A DNA stretch of 64,000 nucleotides from an uncultured Victivallales bacterium (lineage in GTDB: Bacteria; Verrucomicrobiota; Lentisphaeria; Victivallales; UBA1829), in contig CAKUDG010000011.1 in NCBI GenBank assembly GCA_934644965.1, positions 1-64,000 on the forward strand, given 5' to 3'. Shown piece after piece: positions 46,133-53,548 of this stretch. The notes beneath the pieces are model-generated. The model did not search any database and was not told where the DNA came from. It worked only from the letters and a program-made list of their open reading frames with translations. How positions within the stretch are numbered: position 1 is the first letter of the stretch; every line of letters begins with the position of its first letter. A program made the position numbers and the translations under genes.

Positions 46133-47482
46133 TTACTGATACTTCGGAAGCATGTCGCCGTGAGCCTTGATCAGATCATTGCACATGGCGATAGTGTCGT
46201 CGATACTGAGTTCCGAACTGGTATGCGGATCCAGCAATGCAGCGTGATAAATGGCCTCTTTTTTGAGAGTCAGAGCGGCCTCGATGGTGAGCAGCTGGAC
46301 ATTGATATTGGTCATATTCAGCGCCGCGCACTGCGTGGGGAGATCGCCGACATAAGTTCCCTGCACGCCGTTTGCATCCGCAAAACAGGGGACCTCCACC
46401 ACCGCATTGGCAGGCAGGTTGGTGATGAACCCATGGTTGAGGACATTTCCGCCGAACTGGAAAGGCTCATTGGTGACGATGGCATTCATGATTCCGGATC
46501 CGTATTCGTGCGAAAGGGTGTGAGTCAGATGCGGGTCCTCGCAGATTTCCTTGTACTGTTTTTTCCATCCGTTGATCTGATTGACACAGCGGCGGGGATA
46601 TTCATCGAGCGGGATGTTGAATTCCTTGATGAATTCCGGATAACGCGATTTGATCCAGTAGGGCATATATTCGGCGTTGTGCTCGCTGGATTCGGTGACA
46701 TAGTATCCGAATTTGTTCATGATTTCCAGGCGGATGATGTTTCCGCTCTTCTCCTTCTCCGCCTTTCTCATTTTCGGGACTTCTTTTCTGGCGAGGGCAC
46801 GGAGTTCGGGATACAGGTCGCGGCCGTTTTCGGAGATTTCGAGGAGCCAGGCCATGTGATTGATTCCGGCGATCTTGAAACGGATGTCTCTCTCCTGATC
46901 CTTCTGCCAATCGTAGCGGCCGAGAGACTCAAGCAGAGTGCGTGCGCAGACCTGCACGGAATGACAGAGACCGACCGTCTTGACGGAACTTCCGCGGAGC
47001 ATGGCTCCTGTGAGCATGGCCATGGGATTGGTATAGTTCAGAAACCAGGCGCCGGGGCAGACATCCTCCATGTCCCGCGCAAAATCCAGCATGACGGGAA
47101 TGGTGCGCAGAGCCCGGAAAATCCCTCCGATTCCGAGTGTGTCCGCAATGGTCTGACGCAGTCCGTATTTCTTCGGGATCTCGAAATCAATCACCGTGGA
47201 AGGTTCATACCCCCCCACCTGAATCGCATTGACGACGAAGTCCGCTCCTTTAAGCGCCTTGCGCCGATTTTTCTCCCCCAGATGGCAGCGGATCCTTGCA
47301 CGCCCGCCGTTGATGTTGTTGTTCAGCACATTCAGAATCTTTTCAGATTCCTTGAGGCGTTCGGCATTGATGTCATACAGTGCAATGTCGGAATCCCGGA
47401 GAGATTCCCTGCACATGCAGTCGCCAAGAACATTTCTGGCAAACACTGTGCTCCCGGCACCCATAAAAGCGATTTTAGGCAT
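46133..47482 (-). CDS. melA: GH4 alpha-galactosidase (MelA-like)
   Basis: A 449-residue NAD- and manganese-dependent glycosidase. The Rossmann motif is GAGSTVFARN at the N-terminus, the metal ligands are the Cys of GLCHSVQ and the His of GINHMAW, and FLNYTNPMAM is the typical active-site loop. This suits the alpha-galactosidase branch more than the 6-phospho-glucosidase branch, though alpha-glucuronidase or alpha-glucosidase activity cannot be excluded. The ATG at 47482 has AAGGAG about nine bases before it; the frame upstream is not conserved. Divergent from a Gfo/Idh/MocA gene. Confidence 0.88.
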   Translation of the reverse strand: MPKIAFMGAGSTVFARNVLGDCMCRESLRDSDIALYDINAERLKESEKILNVLNNNINGGRARIRCHLGEKNRRKALKGADFVVNAIQVGGYEPSTVIDFEIPKKYGLRQTIADTLGIGGIFRALRTIPVMLDFARDMEDVCPGAWFLNYTNPMAMLTGAMLRGSSVKTVGLCHSVQVCARTLLESLGRYDWQKDQERDIRFKIAGINHMAWLLEISENGRDLYPELRALARKEVPKMRKAEKEKSGNIIRLEIMNKFGYYVTESSEHNAEYMPYWIKSRYPEFIKEFNIPLDEYPRRCVNQINGWKKQYKEICEDPHLTHTLSHEYGSGIMNAIVTNEPFQFGGNVLNHGFITNLPANAVVEVPCFADANGVQGTYVGDLPTQCAALNMTNINVQLLTIEAALTLKKEAIYHAALLDPHTSSELSIDDTIAMCNDLIKAHGDMLPKYQ

Positions 47483-47548
47483 GCTGAAGACTCCTTGCTT
47501 TGGTTTCCCATCTCGTCTGATCAGCTCCGATTCCCGGCGCTCTTTTAT

Positions 47549-47554
47549 ATTATA
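47549..47554 (-). promoter_or_regulatory. candidate -10 box for the GH4 gene
   Basis: Read on the minus strand this is TATAAT, about 65 bases before the GH4 start codon. The -35 region at about 47572-47577 is poor, which suits an activator-dependent promoter. Confidence 0.45.
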
Positions 47555-47556
47555 CA

Positions 47557-47650
47557 AGAAATTTGCGCAGAAAAAAGAGCTGTTTCAGCAACATACATAT
47601 AACAAATTTGCGAATCATGGTATTTTTATGCTTTTCAAGTTGCGAATTCA
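47557..47650. promoter_or_regulatory. repeated AAATTTGCG motif, possible operators
   Basis: AAATTTGCG occurs at 47559-47567 and 47604-47612, exactly 45 bases apart and with similar flanks on both sides (AGA/ACA before, CA/AA after). The related TTGCGAAT occurs at about 47609-47616 and 47640-47647. The first copy falls in the place of the -35 box of the GH4 promoter. This looks like an AraC- or LacI-type regulatory site array. Confidence 0.4.
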
Positions 47651-47744
47651 AATCCTTTCTGTTTTTTTCTCCGGCAGGATGAAGCGCCTGCGTTTCTGCT
47701 CACAAAGTGTATTGTAAAATCACATTTTGGATATATTTTTCCTG

Positions 47745-47773
47745 TTGCATGAGAAGGATTCAGGCCTTATTAT
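47745..47773 (+). promoter_or_regulatory. promoter for the Gfo/Idh/MocA gene
   Basis: TTGCAT at 47745-47750 and TATTAT at 47768-47773 are 17 bases apart on the plus strand. The gene starts at 47978, leaving a leader of about 200 bases in which I see no clear riboswitch or gene. Confidence 0.5.
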
Positions 47774-47977
47774 AAACCCGTGCCGCAGAACAGAGCGGAT
47801 ATACTCTCTCCGCCGGTTCGGAATGGATTCCTCAATACTGAGCACAAAACACAGGAAAACCTTCCCTGCGGAACTCCGGACGGGAAAATCTTTCGTTCCC
47901 GTTACGGCGAATGGATTTTTTGAATTCGAAAGGGAGGCATCTTCCTCATACTCCCCGTAGAAACACATAACAAAAGG

Positions 47978-49117
47978 ATGGGAAAAATGGTAAAGAGCGG
48001 ATCGGAATCACTGAAATTGGAAACCGGAACAAAAAAGAAAAACGTCAAGGGGAAGAAACTCCGTGTGGCCATCATCGGCTGCGGAGGCATCTGCCAGACG
48101 CACATGGCGGCGTACAAGGAAATCCCGGAAGTGGAAATCGTCGGGATCTGCGACATCAAGGAAGACCGTCTGGAATACATGCAGAAGACGTACGGGTTCA
48201 AGAAAGAAGTCTCCTTCCTGCTCTGGAAGGACATGTTCCGGAAGATCAAGCCGGACGCCGTGGATATCTGCACACCGAACGGCGTCCATTGTGCCGCCGC
48301 CGTCGACGCCGCAAATGCAGGATGCCATGTGATGGTGGAAAAACCCATGGCTATGAATCCTGCCGAATGTGAAAAAATGATCGCAGCCGCGAAAAAGAAC
48401 AATGTCAAACTGGCCGTCGGATTTCAGCACCGATACAATTCCAAGACCGATTTTCTGATTCGTGCCCGCGATGAGGGAAAATTCGGGAAACTCATGTTTG
48501 TCAAATGCCAGGCGCTCCGCCGTCGCGGAATCCCGAACTGGGGCGTTTTCGGACAGAAGGAACTTCAGGGCGGTGGCCCGATGATTGATATCGGAGTCCA
48601 TGTGGTGGAAATGGCTCATTTCTTCATGGGGTCTCCGAAACCGGTCGCCGCATCCGGAAACTGCTGGACTTATCTTGGAAACAAGGGAAGCGATGTCATG
48701 TGTCCGTGGCCCGGATGGGATTACAAGACCTATACCGTCGAAGACCTCGCCATCGGCCAGATCCGTTTCGACAACGGCATGATCATGCAGATCGAATCCT
48801 CCTTCGCCGCTCATATCGACAAAGACCTCTGGCGTTTCACCGCCATGGGCGAAAAAGGCGGCTGCTGCTGGGATCCCCTTGAAATCTTCACGGACGATTC
48901 CGGCGCAATGGTCCATATCAAGCCCGACTATGTCGCGCCGGACTGGAACGCCAACTGGAATTACCTCTTCGTCCGGAAACTCCAGAACTGGGTGGACGCA
49001 TGTCTCAAGGGAACTCCTCTTCGGGCTTCCGGGGAAGAAGGACTCGCGGTCCAGAAAATCCTCGACGGCATTTACCGCTCCGCCGAACAGAACGGAAAAG
49101 AGGTCCCCATCAAGTAA
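47978..49117 (+). CDS. Gfo/Idh/MocA family oxidoreductase
   Basis: A 379-residue NAD(P)-dependent sugar or inositol dehydrogenase-type protein. The Rossmann motif VAIIGCGGICQTH begins near residue 30, after a Lys-rich leader with no signal sequence. The catalytic Lys is in MVEKPMAMN and the substrate-side His region in GGGPMIDIGVHVVEMAHF. Substrate is unknown. Divergent expression with a GH4 alpha-galactosidase suggests a shared sugar pathway. The start at ATG 47978 follows an AAAGGA; the second ATG at 47987 is possible. Confidence 0.9.
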   Translation: MGKMVKSGSESLKLETGTKKKNVKGKKLRVAIIGCGGICQTHMAAYKEIPEVEIVGICDIKEDRLEYMQKTYGFKKEVSFLLWKDMFRKIKPDAVDICTPNGVHCAAAVDAANAGCHVMVEKPMAMNPAECEKMIAAAKKNNVKLAVGFQHRYNSKTDFLIRARDEGKFGKLMFVKCQALRRRGIPNWGVFGQKELQGGGPMIDIGVHVVEMAHFFMGSPKPVAASGNCWTYLGNKGSDVMCPWPGWDYKTYTVEDLAIGQIRFDNGMIMQIESSFAAHIDKDLWRFTAMGEKGGCCWDPLEIFTDDSGAMVHIKPDYVAPDWNANWNYLFVRKLQNWVDACLKGTPLRASGEEGLAVQKILDGIYRSAEQNGKEVPIK

Positions 49118-49222
49118 AAAACGGCCTTCTGCAAACAACGATGGCAGAAACCTGTTTCCCTGCTGATCGGGCATCATCCCGATGCCGGAATCAGCCGGTG
49201 CATCAAGACAATCATTCCCGCT

Positions 49223-49261
49223 CCGCTTCCGTGTGTCAACAGGAAGCGGGGCTTTTTTTTT
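49223..49261 (+). terminator. intrinsic terminator after the Gfo/Idh/MocA gene
   Basis: CCGCTTCC (49223-49230) pairs with GGAAGCGG (49242-49249) around an eleven-base loop and is followed by GGC and nine T. This is a classical intrinsic terminator in the plus direction, 105 bases after the gene's stop. Confidence 0.85.
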
Positions 49262-49542
49262 CCCCTCAAGGATCCATCGGAAGGAAAAACCGGACAGACG
49301 GAAAAGGAAGGAAAAAGGGAAAAGGAAACAGCACAGACTCTTCCCTTTTCAGGTTCCGCCCGGCAAAAAATCGGGATACGGAATGCTCCGGAGAACGATT
49401 CCTCCATCACATCCCTTTTTCTTACTTTCCCCATCATCACATTGTAGTGATGGATGGGGAGTATTATCTCCTCCTCCGTGGTCACGCCTGCGGCGGCGCA
49501 TTCTGGAATGCACGGAAGGGGGAAGGAAAGCGGCAGGACGTT
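49262..49542. other. spacer between convergent genes
   Basis: A purine-rich stretch followed by mixed sequence between the plus-strand oxidoreductase and the minus-strand motor cluster. I found no convincing terminator for the minus strand and no gene. Confidence 0.35.
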
Positions 49543-51222
49543 TTACTCAGAGAACTGGGTCCCGTAGACATGAGCCAGATACTGGGTGAAAGCGTAACAG
49601 ATGACATTGACTCCCATCTGGAAGGCGCGTTCCCGGATTTCAGGAGAAACACCGGATCCGCCTGTTTTCCATGCGTCATTGATATCGCCCTGATGATAAA
49701 AGACAATCCATCGTCCATTGTACTTGATTCCCTGAGCACGTTTTCCGGAATGGGCCCAGAGGGGGGGTGCTCCGTTCGGGAAACTGAAGGGGACCTGATA
49801 AATGATGTCGTCATTGGCGATGTCGACAAAGTCGAGATCAGGGAGAACGCGTCTGAGCATGGCGCGGATGGAACGGTCGAAATGTCCGCCTCCGTTGTCT
49901 GCGAAGATCATGCCTCCGTCCTCGAGCAGATACTTGCGGAGGATTTTCACTTCCTGCTGATTGATGTTGATGTTGCCGCGTCCCGTGATGTAAACGAAGG
50001 GAGGCGACTTGCCTTTTCTGAAGCGGTTCAGTTCGATAATCTTTTTGGATTCGGTATCTTCCGCGATTTTGAATCCTCCGCTGTATTCTCTGACTTTCAG
50101 GAGGATGTTGTAATCGGCATCCTTCCCCATGTCCTGATTCCAGTCACCGCCGGAATATTCGAGCCGGATGAAACGGACGCGGGCGTTCTCCATCCCGTTC
50201 GGCCAGCCCGGACGCGCATTTTTCTTGTTCGTGACGGGTCCGATGGCCGTGGCTGTATAGACATCCTGTGTCATTTCGTCCAGTTCCTTGGAAATGGAGT
50301 CATCCAGTTCAGGCTGTTTGAAAATGATCGGGCTGTTCGGATTCAGCACATATTCCCGTTTGGGTTTCTTTTTGGGGGGTTTGACGGTTTTGATCACCTG
50401 AGCCGCCGGAGTCCCGTCCCCTTTCGGGATCTCATAGGAGTCATAAGTGACGAAGAGTCTCATCAGCAGGGGAATCAGCAGCAGAATGATGAAATGATAC
50501 GCAAACGCCCAGTAGGAAGAACGGTAGATCTGTGGATTGCGTCCTCTGCAGAGGAAATCATCCAGCACCTTGTCCCCGAACTCATGAGCTTTCAGCGGAA
50601 CATGGTAATAAGCCTTGACAGTGGAACGCAGTGTCGGCAGCGCAAAAAACACGCTCATGACAAAGCCCGGGATCCAGAGCCACAGATAATCGAACCACAG
50701 CATGTTGCGCATGACGTTGTCGAAATCTTCTCGGTTCAGTCCCAGCAGAGCATTCGGGATGTCAAACGCCAGGAACAGGAGAACGATCCAGGCAAAGAAA
50801 AATCCCCATGCCGCAAGCTGCAGCACATGATAGGACAATCTCGTCCGCCGATAGGCCAGCACAATGTTGCAGAGAAGAAGCAATGCCAGGCACCAGCTCA
50901 GATAATGAAATGCGTTCACGGCGGCGAACGCATTGCTTTCCTGCAGGGCGGCCACCTGTTCCGGAGTGAACTCGGAATAGGAAATCAGCGGTGCGGCGCG
51001 CAGCAGGGAGAAATTGATCATCAGTCCCGCCGCGACGGCGGACATCAGCCCGAAACGCCCGGACCAGGAAATCCGTCCGAAAAATCCTCCGATATACCGG
51101 ACGCAGATCAGCAGGAAAATTCTGGCCGCAAATGTATGCGCCCTGCCGATCCAGTCCAGGCAAAGGAGAATCATGTCTCCACATTTCCATTGCTGTTTAT
51201 TTTTTATTGTGGGATCCGTCAT
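49543..51222 (-). CDS. polytopic DUF4159 protein
   Basis: A 559-residue protein. The N-terminal half (about 30-270) has several hydrophobic spans, including FHYLSWCLALLLLCNIVLAY, WGFFFAWIVLLFLAF and FAYHFIILLLIPLLM. A Pro/Lys-rich linker (KPPKKKPKREY) leads to a soluble DUF4159 domain of about 230 residues: PPFVYITGRGNI, YLLEDGGMIFADNGGG, FVDIANDDIIYQVPFSFPNG and GRWIVFYHQGDINDAW. DUF4159 adopts a GATase-like Rossmann fold and is common in Planctomycetes and relatives, without known activity. Most family members I recall are secreted; the fused membrane part is less usual. It is the last gene of the motor cluster. Confidence 0.8.
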   Translation of the reverse strand: MTDPTIKNKQQWKCGDMILLCLDWIGRAHTFAARIFLLICVRYIGGFFGRISWSGRFGLMSAVAAGLMINFSLLRAAPLISYSEFTPEQVAALQESNAFAAVNAFHYLSWCLALLLLCNIVLAYRRTRLSYHVLQLAAWGFFFAWIVLLFLAFDIPNALLGLNREDFDNVMRNMLWFDYLWLWIPGFVMSVFFALPTLRSTVKAYYHVPLKAHEFGDKVLDDFLCRGRNPQIYRSSYWAFAYHFIILLLIPLLMRLFVTYDSYEIPKGDGTPAAQVIKTVKPPKKKPKREYVLNPNSPIIFKQPELDDSISKELDEMTQDVYTATAIGPVTNKKNARPGWPNGMENARVRFIRLEYSGGDWNQDMGKDADYNILLKVREYSGGFKIAEDTESKKIIELNRFRKGKSPPFVYITGRGNININQQEVKILRKYLLEDGGMIFADNGGGHFDRSIRAMLRRVLPDLDFVDIANDDIIYQVPFSFPNGAPPLWAHSGKRAQGIKYNGRWIVFYHQGDINDAWKTGGSGVSPEIRERAFQMGVNVICYAFTQYLAHVYGTQFSE

Positions 51223-51257
51223 AGTTACACCCGCCTGTCACTGACTGCGTGCGGTGC

Positions 51258-51743
51258 TCAGAGTTCAAGGGAGAGATCGCTGGTTTCAGGTCTTTCGTCC
51301 GAGGTTTCGTTCAGAATCCGGATCATTTCCGGGACTTCCTTGCCCTCGGCCTTTGCCTTCGCCTCGATTTCTTTCATTCTTGCTTCATCAGGAGACATGC
51401 CCGCGGGAATGGAGGAGGTTGAAGCAGCAGCACCCTGAGTTTCCTTCTGCTGCTGTTCCGCAGCAGCTTTCTTCTTTTTGGCCGCTTCCTCGGCACGCTT
51501 GATCAGGTTCTGTCTTTCCTCCTCGGCCTGTTTTTCCTTCAGTTCCTTGGCTTCCTGCTTCATCGCGGCCCTCGGGTGAATCGTGCCGTATTTGAAACAG
51601 TTCCCGAGAAAGGTGATGGAAAGAAGAAGAAGCATGACAATATGGACGGCAAAGGAAATACCGAAACACGGGATCAGACGCGGCTTGGCGATGTCCGCCA
51701 TAAGGGCGTCCGGCTTGATGTCATCAGTCCTGTTTTCCTGCAT
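51258..51743 (-). CDS. TolA-like single-span coiled-coil protein
   Basis: A 161-residue protein with a short cytoplasmic N-terminus, one membrane span (about residues 27-47, ISFAVHIVMLLLLSITFLG) and then a Lys/Glu/Ala-rich helix (QEAKELKEKQAEEERQ, AEEAAKKKKAAAEQQ) much like domain II of TolA. A second small charged helix (EARMKEIEAKAKAEGKEV) precedes the end. It has no TonB C-terminal box. Directly downstream of the ExbD pair, it would be the energy-transducing partner of the motor. Assignment rests on layout, not on a conserved motif. Confidence 0.6.
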   Translation of the reverse strand: MQENRTDDIKPDALMADIAKPRLIPCFGISFAVHIVMLLLLSITFLGNCFKYGTIHPRAAMKQEAKELKEKQAEEERQNLIKRAEEAAKKKKAAAEQQQKETQGAAASTSSIPAGMSPDEARMKEIEAKAKAEGKEVPEMIRILNETSDERPETSDLSLEL

Positions 51744-51782
51744 TTTTCAACTCCTGTTTGAAAATCTGTTTGAATTTTTAAA

Positions 51783-52202
51783 TTAATATGTTTTCGATTT
51801 CGTTCCGGTCATGGCGATCCGAACGCCCACATTGCCGAGGTTCATCAGCACAGGACCGAACTGCGACTCCGTCGCATTTCTGTCGATTTTCAGCATGACC
51901 ACGGTATCTTTCTTCTCTCCGATCAGGCGTTCCAGCGCCATGCGGAGCTCCTCAGGTGAGGAACACGGCTGCCCCTGCAGCCAGATGGCTCCCTTTTCAT
52001 CGACAATGACCGAGAAGGAGGTATCGTCCACTGTGACAATGTCCGGAGACTCCGCCTCCTTGTACACCACATGCGATTCCTGCATGAATTTCGACGTCAG
52101 CATAAAGAAGATGATCAGAAGAAACGCGATATCCCCCATCGACGCGGTAGGCACATAAATATTCACCCTTCTCCGGGTGCGCGCTCTCGATTGTTTGCTC
52201 AT
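51783..52202 (-). CDS. ExbD/TolR family protein, second copy
   Basis: A 139-residue motor subunit. A basic N-terminus (RARTRRRVNIYVPTAS) leads into a membrane span with the proton-carrying Asp in MGDIAFLLIIFFML. The periplasmic part has the small ExbD fold ending with the TVVMLKIDRNATESQFGPV helix. It follows the other ExbD gene after three bases. Its substrate-side partner is probably the TolA-like protein encoded next. Confidence 0.9.
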   Translation of the reverse strand: MSKQSRARTRRRVNIYVPTASMGDIAFLLIIFFMLTSKFMQESHVVYKEAESPDIVTVDDTSFSVIVDEKGAIWLQGQPCSSPEELRMALERLIGEKKDTVVMLKIDRNATESQFGPVLMNLGNVGVRIAMTGTKSKTY

Positions 52203-52205
52203 AGT

Positions 52206-52685
52206 TCAGCTTCCTTCCTGCTGCCCGCTGTCATTCGTGCAGTCTTCTCCGCCGGAGTCGCCGCCGTAGTCGATCAACGTCAGAACTCCGCCGCAGTCGC
52301 TGATGATCATGACAACCTTGTAATACAACTCATAGGGGACGTCCGCCTTGCTGTCCACAATCACCAGGCGTTTCTCCGGCTCCTTCGCAGGAAAATTCTC
52401 TTCGAGCATTTTGACCTTGAGTTCTTCGAGCGTCAGGGGCACATTGCTGTTTTCTCCGGTCGAATATGTGAGACTTCCATCGGAAGCAATATTCACCGTA
52501 ATCTGCTTCTCCTCTTCCTTTTTCTCCCCCTCGGACGGCGCTCCGGAGGGAATCGTGACCAGATGCCCGGTGAATCTTGCAATCTGAGTCGTCAGAATGA
52601 AAAAGATGATCAGGAGGAACGCGATGTCGGAAAAAGAACCGACCTCCACATCGACCAGGGGCGGTTTCTTGCGTCTTTTAATCAT
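52206..52685 (-). CDS. ExbD/TolR family protein, first copy
   Basis: A 159-residue motor subunit with the membrane span SFSDIAFLLIIFFILTT carrying the essential Asp. The periplasmic domain is longer than in the second copy and includes a Glu/Lys-rich insert and RLVIVDSKADVPYELYYKVV. The two copies share only the core, so they are probably not interchangeable. Systems with one TolQ and two different TolR proteins include the Myxococcus AglRQS gliding motor. Confidence 0.9.
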   Translation of the reverse strand: MIKRRKKPPLVDVEVGSFSDIAFLLIIFFILTTQIARFTGHLVTIPSGAPSEGEKKEEEKQITVNIASDGSLTYSTGENSNVPLTLEELKVKMLEENFPAKEPEKRLVIVDSKADVPYELYYKVVMIISDCGGVLTLIDYGGDSGGEDCTNDSGQQEGS

Positions 52686-52805
52686 CCTCTGATGCCTCCT
52701 CCTTCACACAGACCACACAGCGCGGCGGAAACGCGGCGCAAAACGAGGTACTGTGAGTATTCTTTTCTCTGTCTTCTCTCTCAGTGATTCCGTCATGGAT
52801 TCTCT

Positions 52806-53456
52806 TCAATCCTGAGGAGGGACATAGTCCAGCATGATGAAATCGGAAAGTTCTGTCGCACTGCTTTCAATATCGGTCACATGATTGTCGACCATCTTGG
52901 AAAAGATGTTGTATGCGATCACGGAAGGCATGGCGACCAGCAGTCCGCCGGCAGTCGTGATCAGGGCTTCCGAAATACCGGCAGACACCGTGGACGCCTC
53001 CAGATTCGTCGCGCTCGCCATGGCATTGAAGGAGGAGATCATTCCTGTCACTGTCCCCGTCATTCCCAGCAGCGGCGAGAGACTCGCGACAATCGGCAGC
53101 GCTCCGATGTTGCGCTCCAGCACCCCGATTGCATGCGGAGCATATTCATCCATTGACTTGGACACGTTTTCCGCCATTTCGGTCTGAGTCCTTCCAGTCC
53201 CCTGGAGTTTCTTGAATTTGGTCAACCCGACAAGCAGCACTGCCGCGACGGGACCGCCGCATTCGCGGCATGCCTCAATCGCATCCTCTATGCGGTTCTC
53301 TCCGAGACACTCCATCACCTTCGCGCGGAGTTCCGCCGTATCCCGTTTCGCATCACGAAACGCGCAGTAGCGGTCGATCATGACTGCCAGCCCCACAACG
53401 GACATGAGAGTGATCGGGTACATGAGAAACCCGCCGTCAAAAATGTACTCCAACAT
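52806..53456 (-). CDS. MotA/TolQ/ExbB family proton channel protein
   Basis: A 216-residue inner-membrane protein with three predicted spans. The first is FLMYPITLMSVVGLAVMIDR; the second and third include IVASLSPLLGMTGTVTGMIS, with the conserved Thr of the proton path, and ALITTAGGLLVAMPSVIAYNIF. It forms a pentameric stator around the ExbD pair and uses proton flow to drive the periplasmic partner. It lies between the TPR genes and the two ExbD genes. Confidence 0.93.
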   Translation of the reverse strand: MLEYIFDGGFLMYPITLMSVVGLAVMIDRYCAFRDAKRDTAELRAKVMECLGENRIEDAIEACRECGGPVAAVLLVGLTKFKKLQGTGRTQTEMAENVSKSMDEYAPHAIGVLERNIGALPIVASLSPLLGMTGTVTGMISSFNAMASATNLEASTVSAGISEALITTAGGLLVAMPSVIAYNIFSKMVDNHVTDIESSATELSDFIMLDYVPPQD

Positions 53457-53548
53457 TTTATTCCACCTTTTCTGTTGATATGAATTAATTTCTTCCTTCG
53501 TTTCCGTACATCCTCACGCCGGGGTGCCGGGCAAGAGGCCAATTCCTG

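Noticed and set aside
49000..51438. 812-residue ORF on the plus strand
   Set aside because: It runs through a terminator hairpin and lies antisense to the DUF4159 gene.
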